Source of the DNA: Pontibacter silvestris
Lineage (GTDB): Bacteria > Bacteroidota > Bacteroidia > Cytophagales > Hymenobacteraceae
DNA: 64,000 nucleotides
NCBI RefSeq assembly: GCF_020907275.1
Contig: NZ_JAJJWI010000003.1
Span: 62,001-126,000 of the forward strand
Direction of reading: 5' to 3'
Shown in pieces: positions 51,908 through 60,424 of this stretch; the first letter of the stretch is position 1; every line of letters begins with the position of its first letter. The translations under genes and the position numbers were made by a program. A model generated the notes under the pieces. That model saw only the letters and a program-made list of their open reading frames with translations, did no database searches and was not told the DNA's origin.

Positions 51908-53032
51908 TTACAATTTAATAACATCTTTTTCTTCAGATTGTACTTCTTTTTTCATGATCAACCGATATAAATGATCGTAATCCTGTGCCATTGGGTCAGA
52001 AGTATAGCCATGTGAGCGTTTTACGGCACGGCAGGCCATAATATTAAGGCTAAACTCATCCTCAATTAATCTCAAGATTGTATCACGAAGCTCGTCTGCA
52101 TTGCCAGGAGCAATGTATCGGGCCGCATTACCCCATACTTCAGTCAGGCTTTCTGTATTACCTACAACCAGCGCACAACCCGACATTGCTGCTTCCAGAA
52201 TAGTTAATCCAAATGGCTCATACTTGGCGGGCAGAGCATATATAGAGGCTCTGGATAGCCATTCTGAAACTTCTTTTTCTGAGAGCTGCCCCAGAAAGTG
52301 TACGTTTTCCAACTCAACTGCTTTACCTGTAGCCGGATGCACTTCATCACCGGCAATATAAACTGGCCAAGGAAGTTCAGAAGCAATATGAGCTAGCATA
52401 GAAATATTTTTTGCCTCATCCCAAACACGGCCCATACTGAAAACAAAAGGCTCTTTTTTGCCAAACTGAAAACCATACTGACCACGCCCGTTGTAGATAA
52501 CAGTACTCTGTTTAAATGGCCCGTATAATTCCTCAGCTTGTCGCATCATGGCTTGTGTAGGGGCCACTACCATATCAGCAGCCTGCAAACCCTGCTTTAC
52601 CATTTCCTGGTACTTATTCCACTCCTTCGGAGCATCTTCGCCTTTAACAGCCCGCCACCACGACATAACGCAGGAATGAACAACCACTGTTACAGGTACT
52701 CCCCAGTTAAGACTGCCATGCGTCATATTGTTAAGATGCACCAGTTCCGGCTGTATCTCTTCTTTTAACTGTAACAACCACTGTCCGGCTTTCTCTACAT
52801 CTTCCCAAGGGTTCTCCATCCACTCCAGCTTATAGTTGCTTTCATAAATGGTTAAATTGCTTATTCCTTCAACCTGCTCCCACTGACTTTCGCTTAGAGG
52901 TGCTCCCATTGTTGCCAGATGCACTTTGGTGCCAAATGGTTCTAAGGCACGCACCAACTCTAAGGTATAAGTCCAGACACCACCTACGGTGTCTGCTGTC
53001 ATTAATATTTTTGAAGGATGATGTACTTCCAT
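51908..53032 (-). CDS. GT4 family glycosyltransferase
   Basis: 374 residues. N-terminal MTADTVGGVWTYTLELVRALEPFG is the acceptor-side Gly-rich loop, and the C-terminal donor site holds ALPAKYEPFGLTILEAAMSGCALVVG (E-x7-E motif). VAPTQAMMRQAEELYG and the phrase VFSMGRVWDEAKNI complete a GT4/GT1-like enzyme that adds a sugar from an NDP-donor with retention. It is 5 bases after the Gfo/Idh/MocA gene and in one operon with the sugar enzymes. Function inferred from family only. Confidence 0.93.
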   Translation of the reverse strand: MEVHHPSKILMTADTVGGVWTYTLELVRALEPFGTKVHLATMGAPLSESQWEQVEGISNLTIYESNYKLEWMENPWEDVEKAGQWLLQLKEEIQPELVHLNNMTHGSLNWGVPVTVVVHSCVMSWWRAVKGEDAPKEWNKYQEMVKQGLQAADMVVAPTQAMMRQAEELYGPFKQSTVIYNGRGQYGFQFGKKEPFVFSMGRVWDEAKNISMLAHIASELPWPVYIAGDEVHPATGKAVELENVHFLGQLSEKEVSEWLSRASIYALPAKYEPFGLTILEAAMSGCALVVGNTESLTEVWGNAARYIAPGNADELRDTILRLIEDEFSLNIMACRAVKRSHGYTSDPMAQDYDHLYRLIMKKEVQSEEKDVIKL

Positions 53033-53037
53033 ATATG

Positions 53038-54075
53038 TTATCTCTTATAAATTCTGTCTAAAACTTCAGCCACTTTCACAAACTCTTCTGCTTCCTCGTT
53101 AAAGCTTTCACCCTTTGACAAGCGTTCTGCCCAGTCTACTCCTGCTCTACCCGACCAATCGTCTGGCGGAGATGTTAATACTTCAGCTCGAGTACCATAA
53201 TAACGTTCGGCCACAAAGTCATAAAAGGAGCCGTTTACATTCTTAAGAGCAACACCCCCTTGTGTACCGTAAAACACAGCGCTGATTACAGCTTCCTGTC
53301 CTGCAGGAAGGTTCCAGGAACAGCTCAATTGCATGTGTGTACCCGTTGCCAGTGTTACACTTGCATTCGCGTAATCTTCGACTTCTTCATCTGCTACGTT
53401 TACAGGTTTTCCCTTCGAGAAGAGATGGCTGCTTACGTTTTCTACTGCAGGGAAGTTCATAGACCATAAGGCCAAATCTATCAAATGTACGCCTAAGTCT
53501 ATCACGCAGCCTCCACCGGATAGTTTTGGATCGTAGAACCAAGCTTTGTCGGGGCCATATGCATTATGAAAAACAAGTTCAATAGCATAGATCTGCCCCA
53601 GTTCGCCAGATTGTACGACCTTGTACACCTGCTGCATGGCAGCCGTGTAGCGGTAAGATAGGTCTACACCTAGTAATTTGTTGTTTTTTCTGGCAGCTTC
53701 TACCACTGCTTTTGTCTCAGAAGCAGTTCTGCCTAATGGTTTTTGGCAGAAGACAGACTTGCCTGCCTCTAAAGCTTGTATGCTTTGTGCTGCATGAAGG
53801 GCACTTGGAGTGGCAATAACAACACCATCCACTTCCGGTTCATTTATGATGCCTTCTAAAGAGGTAACCTGCTTTGCGGCTGGCGCACTTTTTAAAGCTT
53901 CTTCTGCATTTTGGGGAGCAGGATCTGCAATACAAGCAACTTCTCCGGCCTCGTGGCAGGCTATTACTTCCATGCGGTTACGGCCAATCCAGCCAACACC
54001 CAGAAAGCCTAATTTAGGTTTAGTTGAAGAAGAAGCTGTGGTTATCGGCTTATCATCAATAATTGTCTCTTGCAT
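53038..54075 (-). CDS. Gfo/Idh/MocA family oxidoreductase
   Basis: 345 residues. NAD(P)-binding GFLGVGWIGRNRMEVIACHEAGEV lies near residue 23, with the catalytic Lys in SVFCQKPLGRTASETKAVVEAA (CxKP motif), and CVIDLGVHLIDLALWSM with the DxxxH catalytic pair. These enzymes oxidise or reduce sugars or sugar nucleotides. It begins with an extra 20-residue tail MQETIIDDKPITTASSS before the core, which resembles the tail of the next upstream gene. It starts two bases after that gene's stop. Confidence 0.92.
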   Translation of the reverse strand: MQETIIDDKPITTASSSTKPKLGFLGVGWIGRNRMEVIACHEAGEVACIADPAPQNAEEALKSAPAAKQVTSLEGIINEPEVDGVVIATPSALHAAQSIQALEAGKSVFCQKPLGRTASETKAVVEAARKNNKLLGVDLSYRYTAAMQQVYKVVQSGELGQIYAIELVFHNAYGPDKAWFYDPKLSGGGCVIDLGVHLIDLALWSMNFPAVENVSSHLFSKGKPVNVADEEVEDYANASVTLATGTHMQLSCSWNLPAGQEAVISAVFYGTQGGVALKNVNGSFYDFVAERYYGTRAEVLTSPPDDWSGRAGVDWAERLSKGESFNEEAEEFVKVAEVLDRIYKR

Positions 54076-54077
54076 GA

Positions 54078-55088
54078 TTAGAAAGAAATAAGAGCTTTTA
54101 CAAAACCGTCAGGGCGGTTGGTCAGGTTATGGAAAGCATTTTGTATATCGTCTAAAGTATAGGAGTGGGTATACAGCAAATCAGGATTCATCAAGCCCTC
54201 TTCTACGGCTTTAACTGCTGCCTGTATACCTTTTATGTACTCCTGCGGATCACGTTCATGTGCATTTATAACATCCAAGCCTCGCCAGTTCCAAAGTTGC
54301 ACATTAACTTGTCGCATACCATCCTGGTGAAACCCGGCTATAACAAGTTTGCCACGCTCTGCTGTAAGCTCTCCCGCCAGGTTCAGTGGCCACTCTTTGC
54401 CTGTGCACTCTATCACACGCTCGCAGAACTTACCGCCGGTCAGCTGACTGACATGGTTAATAATTTCCCAATGATCATCCATCTTCACCACTTCATCAGC
54501 ACCACATTCTTTGGCTATTTCCAGAGAAAAATCGCGCTGAGATATGGCTATAACTTTTGCGCCAGTATTTTTTGCTAGCTGTATCAGTAAAGCTCCCAGG
54601 AAACCTACACCAAGTACAGCAACCGTTTGCCCTCCAGAAATATCACTGCGCTTAAAGATATTCATGGCACAGCCCAATGGCTCTCCCGGAAAAGGCTTAG
54701 CAGCCAATGTATTGGGCAGCTTTACTACTTTATCAGCATCCGCAATATCATACTCCGCATAAGAATGATAAGACAGTGCCGCCACACGATCACCAGCCTT
54801 CACATTTTCTACACCTTCTCCTACAGCATCTACTACTCCCCACCCTTCATGACCAGGATTACCAGCATCAACAGGATAAGTAAACCACTCACGCCCTTCC
54901 CACACAGGTATGTTGGAAGCACATAAGCCACAACCTTCCAGTTTCAGGCGTACCTGCCCTGCCTGCGGCGCAGGTAAATTTATTTCCTGTACTTCTACTG
55001 TTTTTGGAGCTGTAAGCACAGCCGCTTTCATGGTAGTATCCTTTGTATTCGCTACAGTTGGGGAATCAGAGATAAGGGTGTCTTGCAT
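54078..55088 (-). CDS. Zinc-dependent alcohol/sugar dehydrogenase
   Basis: 336 residues, a medium-chain dehydrogenase. CGLCASNIPVWEG and NPGHEGWGVVDAVG carry the catalytic zinc residues (Cys, His, Glu), although the structural four-Cys zinc loop is missing. The cofactor motif is VAVLGVGFLGALLIQLAK. Start ATG 55088 overlaps the stop of the upstream gene as TAATG, so it is preferred over the Met at 55031 where the conserved core begins. The N-terminal 19 residues MQDTLISDSPTVANTKDTT are additional to the family. It probably oxidises a sugar or polyol hydroxyl group. Confidence 0.9.
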   Translation of the reverse strand: MQDTLISDSPTVANTKDTTMKAAVLTAPKTVEVQEINLPAPQAGQVRLKLEGCGLCASNIPVWEGREWFTYPVDAGNPGHEGWGVVDAVGEGVENVKAGDRVAALSYHSYAEYDIADADKVVKLPNTLAAKPFPGEPLGCAMNIFKRSDISGGQTVAVLGVGFLGALLIQLAKNTGAKVIAISQRDFSLEIAKECGADEVVKMDDHWEIINHVSQLTGGKFCERVIECTGKEWPLNLAGELTAERGKLVIAGFHQDGMRQVNVQLWNWRGLDVINAHERDPQEYIKGIQAAVKAVEEGLMNPDLLYTHSYTLDDIQNAFHNLTNRPDGFVKALISF

Positions 55089-57151
55089 TATACTACTGCT
55101 ACTTTTTTAATGGATTCTTCTTTTACTTTGAGGGAGGCAAGGGGTGCTTCTATTCCGCGGCTTTCACAGAGCCATCGGTAAAGCTTTGCTACACCTTCTT
55201 CTACATTATGTTTGGGATACCAGCCTGTCGCTTTCCTGAACTTAGCAATATCGGAAACATAGTAGTGCTGATCTCCAGGGCGCCAGTCGCCAAAGCTTAA
55301 ATCAATGTCCTCACCACGATACCGGCCTATTGTCTTAAGAAGCTCCAGCAAGCTTACCGTGTTATCAGGGCCACCACCTATATTAAAGGCCTGACCGGAA
55401 ATTTCAGGCATGTACTTCTGTGCCGTCAGGAAAGCATCCACCAGGTCTTCTACAAAAAGTATGTCTCTTACCTGCTTACCATCGCCATAAATATTAACTG
55501 GCTTACCTTCTATAGCTCTGATGGCAAAATGCGCTACCCAGCCCTGGTCTTCGTTACCATACTGGTGCGGGCCATAGATGCAGCTCATACGGAACACAAC
55601 TGCCGGCAGGTTATATGTACGCGCATAATCGATAACATACTGATCAGCAGCACCCTTAGAGCAACCATAGGGGCTATGAAAGTCTAGTGGTCTGGCTTCG
55701 CCGATACCGTTTGCCTTTATTGTTTTATCGGCAGGATAATAACGGGAACCATTGGAAACGAACTCCAGGTCCTCTAAACCACCATATACTTTATTGGTGG
55801 AAGTAAAGACTAATGGAGGCGGATTATCCTGCTCACGAATGGCTTCCAGTAAATTGATAATGCCACGTGCGTTTATCTCAAAATCGTTGATAGGCAAATC
55901 AAGAGAAGTTGTAACTGCTACCTGTGCTGCAAAATGGAACACAGCTTCTGCATGCTTCACTACTTTGCGCACTGTCTGCAGGTCACGAATATCACCTATG
56001 TATACTTCCAGTTTGTCACCATAGGTATCGTGCAGCCACTGCAGGTTACGCTCTACTCCATTTCTGGAGAGGTTATCGAATACCAGCACACGTTTACCTT
56101 CTTCCAAGAGTCTTTTGGCCAAGTTAGTACCCACAAAACCAGCACCACCTGTTATCAATGTATAAGGCTCTTTGTCGGAAGTATTTGTAATATCAATAGT
56201 ACGTTTTATAAAGTCAAGATTGCTTAACTCTGCCAGCCCATGAGATTCCCATAGTCTGTATAGCAATTTGGAAGTACCATCAGCACGTTTCAACCCAAAG
56301 TGGTATTCACGGTCATCGAGGTGAAAGCCTGCCACGGTAGGTAGGTTAGCATTCAGGTCACGAAGTCCATACCAGTAAACACGCGAAGCATCTGCATGCA
56401 GTGCCTCTTTAAACTCCTGTAACTGCTTAAACTCATCATACTGCCAGGTAGAAAAGCCGGCCTCTGTTATCCAGAGCTCTGCAGAAGAATTGTTTTCTTT
56501 AAGTATCTCCCTGATTGGCCTTATACTGTCTTCCCAACTGTCCCACATCTGGTCGAAAACATACGGGAAACCATGTATGCCTACAGCATCTATATACTGC
56601 ATTACGCCCCGCTCAAACATGGCACGCAGAAAATTAGGGTCGATAGGGCTCATACCACCCAACAGAGTTTTTTTACCCCGCTTTTTGCACCAGTGAGCGG
56701 CTCCGCCTACCATCTCGGCAAACTTAAACCAACCATAATCCAGGGTAAAATCATATTCAACCTTATTATTAGGCTCATTCCAGAGTTCTACCCATTCAAA
56801 GTGCGCCCCAAGGTCAGTGATAATCACATCCAGAAAATCAGCATAAGCTTTAAGATCTTTAGGGGGAGCTGATGTTTTGGGGCGCTCAGCAATAGATGGT
56901 GGCGTGTACAAAAAGCAAGGTAGTACGTTTACCTCTTTTGCCAACGTAGGAATCAGCCAGTTGTACCACTCTTTACCTGCACCTGTGTAATAATCGGCCC
57001 ATGATACACCTGTGCGCAGTTCGGTAATTCCAAGTTCTTTTAAGTCAGACAATACTTGTTGTACATGCTCATATTCACCTGGTCTAAACCACTCAACTAG
57101 CCCAACAGTGGGTTGAGACGATTTTTTATTCATGCTTTTCTCTATTTTCAT
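55088..57151 (-). CDS. Fusion of a GH39-like glycosidase to a CDP-paratose 2-epimerase-like enzyme
   Basis: 687 residues. Residues 10-320 form a clan GH-A barrel: acid/base E126 in ELWNEPNN and nucleophile E230 in WITEAGFSTWQ, with HGFPYVFDQMW between. Residues 328-670 are an extended SDR: ITGGAGFVGTNL (333-344), VFDNLSRNG, TSTNKVYGGLE, and HSPYGCSKGAADQYVIDYAR with Y495/K499. The long run around YGCSKGAADQY, VFRMSCIYGPHQYG, GWV and QVRDILFVEDLVDAFLTA is that of CDP-paratose (tyvelose) 2-epimerase. It may release or rework a sugar before epimerising an NDP-sugar. All catalytic residues are intact in both parts. Possible start 57133 (MNKKS) is the alternative. Confidence 0.9.
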   Translation of the reverse strand: MKIEKSMNKKSSQPTVGLVEWFRPGEYEHVQQVLSDLKELGITELRTGVSWADYYTGAGKEWYNWLIPTLAKEVNVLPCFLYTPPSIAERPKTSAPPKDLKAYADFLDVIITDLGAHFEWVELWNEPNNKVEYDFTLDYGWFKFAEMVGGAAHWCKKRGKKTLLGGMSPIDPNFLRAMFERGVMQYIDAVGIHGFPYVFDQMWDSWEDSIRPIREILKENNSSAELWITEAGFSTWQYDEFKQLQEFKEALHADASRVYWYGLRDLNANLPTVAGFHLDDREYHFGLKRADGTSKLLYRLWESHGLAELSNLDFIKRTIDITNTSDKEPYTLITGGAGFVGTNLAKRLLEEGKRVLVFDNLSRNGVERNLQWLHDTYGDKLEVYIGDIRDLQTVRKVVKHAEAVFHFAAQVAVTTSLDLPINDFEINARGIINLLEAIREQDNPPPLVFTSTNKVYGGLEDLEFVSNGSRYYPADKTIKANGIGEARPLDFHSPYGCSKGAADQYVIDYARTYNLPAVVFRMSCIYGPHQYGNEDQGWVAHFAIRAIEGKPVNIYGDGKQVRDILFVEDLVDAFLTAQKYMPEISGQAFNIGGGPDNTVSLLELLKTIGRYRGEDIDLSFGDWRPGDQHYYVSDIAKFRKATGWYPKHNVEEGVAKLYRWLCESRGIEAPLASLKVKEESIKKVAVV

Positions 57152-57196
57152 TCGTGAAGATACTTATCGATTGGAGACAAAATGCTTGTGCTGCGC

Positions 57197-58315
57197 TTAT
57201 ACAGTCAGTCCGCGGGCTGCCAGCTCAGCACTAGCTTCACTTACACGGTCGTAAGCAATTTGCCCTTCCAGCCAGTTTGCCAGTTCTTCTAAACCGCTGT
57301 TAAACTCTACCTGCGGGTAAAAGCCCAGCACTTGGTTTGCAAGCGTTATATCTGCATAGCAATGGCGAATATCACCCACTCTGTACTTACCCGTAATCTC
57401 CGGCATCAGGTGCAGTTTGTCCATTACAGTAGCCAGGCGTTCTGCAATTTCGCTGATGGTATAGTTATTACCACTGCCTACGTTGAACACTTTACCGTTA
57501 GCCTCTTCTTTCTCCATAGCTAAGCGGCAGGCCAAAGCAACATCACGCACATGCACAAAGTCACGCTGCTGGTTTCCGTCTTCAAAAATCATGGGAGCAT
57601 TATTGTTCAGCAAACGTGAAGCAAAAATGGCCAGCACTCCTGTGTACGGGTTCGAAAGCGCCTGACGTGTACCATATACGTTAAAGAAACGCATAGCCAC
57701 TGTCGGAATATTGTATGCCCGCCCTACCATCAGACAAAGACGCTCCTGATCATACTTAGAAAGCGCATAAACAGAAGAAAGACAAGGTATCTTAGACTCT
57801 GGCGTAGCTACAGGAATTAACTGTTGTTGCTGCTCATCATACAGTTCCCAGTCAGCAGACTTCAGCTGCTCCAGCCCCCGCTCGTTAACAGTTACTTTTT
57901 CTCCGGCAGCATTTTTATACATCCCTTCGCCATAGATACTCATACTACTTGCTACCACCAGCTTTTTCACTGGCTTCTTAATCAGCGCCTCCAGTAGTAC
58001 AGTAGTACCAATATTATTAACATCAGTATACTCCTTTATTTCATACATGCTCTGGCCAACACCTACCATCGCAGCAAAATGGAACACAGCATCAACACCT
58101 TCCAACGCTTTCTCCACATCTTCACGGTTACGAACATCACCAACCACCAACTCCACATCATCATGCAGGTACTCCGGACGCACACAACCTTTACCATGTA
58201 CTTGCTCCGACAGGTTGTCCAGTGCTCTTACCTCATATCCCTGGCTAAGTAGTTCATCGGCCAGGTGTGACCCTATAAAGCCTGCACCACCTGTTATTAG
58301 AACTTTCTGTTTCAT
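57197..58315 (-). CDS. Extended SDR, dTDP-L-rhamnose 4-epimerase-like
   Basis: 372 residues. ITGGAGFIGSHLADELLSQGYEVRALDNLSEQVHG (NAD site), FHFAAMVGVGQSMYEI, ASSMSIYGEG, SSVYALSKYDQERLCLMVG (Y-x-x-x-K), NVYGTRQALSNPYTGVLAIFASRLL and DGNQQRDFVHV are very close to dTDP-L-rhamnose 4-epimerase, which makes dTDP-6-deoxy-L-talose. UDP-glucose 4-epimerase relatives are the fallback. It supplies an activated deoxysugar for the glycosyltransferases downstream. It is 45 bases upstream of the fusion gene. Confidence 0.88.
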   Translation of the reverse strand: MKQKVLITGGAGFIGSHLADELLSQGYEVRALDNLSEQVHGKGCVRPEYLHDDVELVVGDVRNREDVEKALEGVDAVFHFAAMVGVGQSMYEIKEYTDVNNIGTTVLLEALIKKPVKKLVVASSMSIYGEGMYKNAAGEKVTVNERGLEQLKSADWELYDEQQQQLIPVATPESKIPCLSSVYALSKYDQERLCLMVGRAYNIPTVAMRFFNVYGTRQALSNPYTGVLAIFASRLLNNNAPMIFEDGNQQRDFVHVRDVALACRLAMEKEEANGKVFNVGSGNNYTISEIAERLATVMDKLHLMPEITGKYRVGDIRHCYADITLANQVLGFYPQVEFNSGLEELANWLEGQIAYDRVSEASAELAARGLTV

Positions 58316-58406
58316 AGTTTACTCTTTTCTAATTGATTTTATTTTGCATAACCGAATGAAAACGTCACTCTGCTATATATTATTCAATAACTTTATCTCT
58401 CAGCAA

Positions 58407-59111
58407 CTAAAAGGGCTGCCCTGTCGGGCGCACCGTCATATAGTTTACCGACACACCTTTAGGGCGCGCCAAGGCATATAAAACCGCCTCCGCCACCTCT
58501 TCAGGAGATATAAAACCATAACCTATACTCTCCACTGATTGAGAGCCAGAAACTGTGTTTTCAAAGAAAGCTGTGTTAGTTACCCCCGGAGCGACAACTG
58601 ATACCCGCACCGTTGGTAGCACTTCCTGCCGCAGTGTTTCAGCGACTATCTCCAAAGCTGATTTAGTAGCGGCATATATACCGCCATAAGGATAGGCTTG
58701 CCCAGCTGAAACAGAAGAGATAAACACCACATCGCCAAAGCCAGCCTCCAGCATACCCGGTACAAAAGCTCTGACCATACGCAGAGCTCCCATCAGGTTA
58801 ACGTCGATAATCTGCCGCCACTTTTCAGGGTCTCCTTCCGTAAGCTTTTCGTGTATGCCACGCCCTGCGCAGCAAATAAGCATGTCTGGGCTTCCTATAC
58901 TTTCCTGCACATTGGCAAAAAGAGAGTCTATGGAAGGGCCAGAACTTACATCACATTTAAAAGCATGTATGTTCTCCTGCATAATTTCAGGCAGTTGTAC
59001 ATCAGCAACAGCTGTACGCACTCCCTGTGCTGCTAAACTACTTGCTACAGCTTGTCCAATGCCTGCTCCTCCTCCTGAAATAACCGCCTTTCTGTCTTTT
59101 AAATGATGCAC
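58407..59111 (-). CDS. Short-chain dehydrogenase/reductase
   Basis: 234 residues. ISGGGAGIGQAVASSLAAQG (TGxxxGIG variant), CCAGRG, SSVSAGQAYPYGGIYAATKSALE (S, Y, K catalytic set) and APGVTNTAFFENT are typical classical SDR motifs. It is the first gene of the minus-strand cluster; the gene 57197-58315 follows after 91 bases. It probably oxidises or reduces a keto group on a sugar. Substrate unknown. The 240 bases upstream hold no perfect promoter box. Confidence 0.9.
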   Translation of the reverse strand: MHHLKDRKAVISGGGAGIGQAVASSLAAQGVRTAVADVQLPEIMQENIHAFKCDVSSGPSIDSLFANVQESIGSPDMLICCAGRGIHEKLTEGDPEKWRQIIDVNLMGALRMVRAFVPGMLEAGFGDVVFISSVSAGQAYPYGGIYAATKSALEIVAETLRQEVLPTVRVSVVAPGVTNTAFFENTVSGSQSVESIGYGFISPEEVAEAVLYALARPKGVSVNYMTVRPTGQPF

Positions 59112-59294
59112 GTATACGTTAAGCCTTTATTTTATTTATATATATTAAATTTAAAATCCATAAATGTTAGGTTGAACGTAGGACAAGCGCAGAGGGTTGT
59201 AGATGCTGCTGATTCACTATAGAAAAAAATACCTATATATTTTTTGAGCCAGTTCCCAAAAGAGTAATTCTCCCGCATACGGCTACATAAAAGG

Positions 59295-59325
59295 TTTGTT
59301 TTTACCTTGATTCTGCCTAAGTTTC
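59295..59325 (+). promoter_or_regulatory. Promoter of the third GNAT gene
   Basis: TTTG at 59295-59298 followed after 19 bases by TAAGTTTC at 59318-59325 (seven of eight consensus bases, last position C). The ATG at 59354 is 28 bases downstream. Confidence 0.5.
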
Positions 59326-59353
59326 AAATGAAAAATTCAGTTTAACAATTAGC

Positions 59354-59953
59354 ATGAACTTTCCTTCTATAAACTTTAGCTCAGATATTGTGCTTGGAAA
59401 TAACCTTGTCCAGCTTCGTCCTTTTTCACCAAAAGACCTGGAGCAGTTAAAGAGCTTAGCTTTTGATGAAAATATCTGGCACTACATGACCAACCGCATT
59501 TCTAACATGGAAGAGTTAGATACATGGGGAAAAGCAGCTGTTCAGGATCGGCAGCAGCAGAAGCGTTACACTTTTGTGGTTGTTGATAAAACCACTGGCA
59601 AGTTGGCTGGCAGCACCAGTTATGGGAATATTTCAGTACGTGACAGTCGACTTGAAATTGGCTGGACCTGGCTTGGGAGAAGCTACCAAGGCAGTGGCTT
59701 AAACCGGCAATGCAAGTTTCTACTACTTCAGTACGCCTTTGAAGTGCTGCAGTTTGAACGGGTAGAACTAAAAACCGATGTATTAAACACCCGCTCACGC
59801 AAGGCGATACTTAAAATTGGCGCTACGGAAGAAGGTGTTCTCAGAAACCACACTCTTATGCAGGATGGCCGCCGTCGTGATACGATTTACTACAGTATTC
59901 TTAAGCCGGAGTGGGAAACGTTGAAATTGACTGTGTTTAAAGATTTACTGTAG
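59354..59953 (+). CDS. GNAT acetyltransferase, RimJ/RimL type
   Basis: 199 residues. LGNNLVQLRPFSPKDLEQLKSLAF opens the domain, RLEIGWTWLGRSYQGSGLNRQCKFLLLQYAFEVLQFERVELKTDVLNTRSRKAILKIGA is the acetyl-CoA core, and TEEGVLRNHTLMQDGRRRDTIYYSIL closes it. This is the group that acetylates protein N-termini or amino-sugars. It faces away from the sugar cluster and may be unrelated to it. The ATG at 59354 lies 28 bases after a good promoter. Confidence 0.92.
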   Translation: MNFPSINFSSDIVLGNNLVQLRPFSPKDLEQLKSLAFDENIWHYMTNRISNMEELDTWGKAAVQDRQQQKRYTFVVVDKTTGKLAGSTSYGNISVRDSRLEIGWTWLGRSYQGSGLNRQCKFLLLQYAFEVLQFERVELKTDVLNTRSRKAILKIGATEEGVLRNHTLMQDGRRRDTIYYSILKPEWETLKLTVFKDLL

Positions 59954-60424
59954 TAGGTGCAGAGGAAATCAAGAAAGACTTAAGCCTCTACAGTACCATA
60001 GAAAAACGTGATGTTGTTTGGATGTTCTTCCCACATACATATAGAGTCTAGTGGACAAAAGATACCTTTCCAACACAATTCGACACAGTAGCTTATAGCT
60101 GATTATAATTCTGAAGAGAAAAGAGCTGGCATTGGACATAAAACTTTCCTTTCACCCAACGACTGCTAAGGCTTTCTGATCAAATTTAATATATCTTCAA
60201 TGAACTGTGAGAGCCTTGTTCCTTGTAGAGTTATAAATAATTGAATGTAAGAATAAGGTCAGGTTTACAGGAATCCGGCCAAGAAGAAGAGCTTTATTTT
60301 ACAAGTTAATCATCAACCAAACAAAATATTTTAAAATATGAAAATTGGCAAGTATCTTTATGGTTACATTTTTTAAAATACCAAGTTTTTTAATACTATC
60401 TAATCTAACTAATTTATCCAACAC
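59954..60424. other. 470-base stretch upstream of the second SusC
   Basis: No firm gene. It contains a perfect 14-base palindrome (60326-60339, ATATTTTAAAATAT) and, overlapping it, a 12-codon frame (60338-60376). No perfect TAnnTTTG promoter was found. Confidence 0.35.
60326..60339. repeat. 14-base palindrome upstream of susC
   Basis: ATATTTTAAAATAT equals its reverse complement. It is very AT-rich, so chance is likely, but its place 85 bases before the susC start could make it an operator. Confidence 0.3.
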
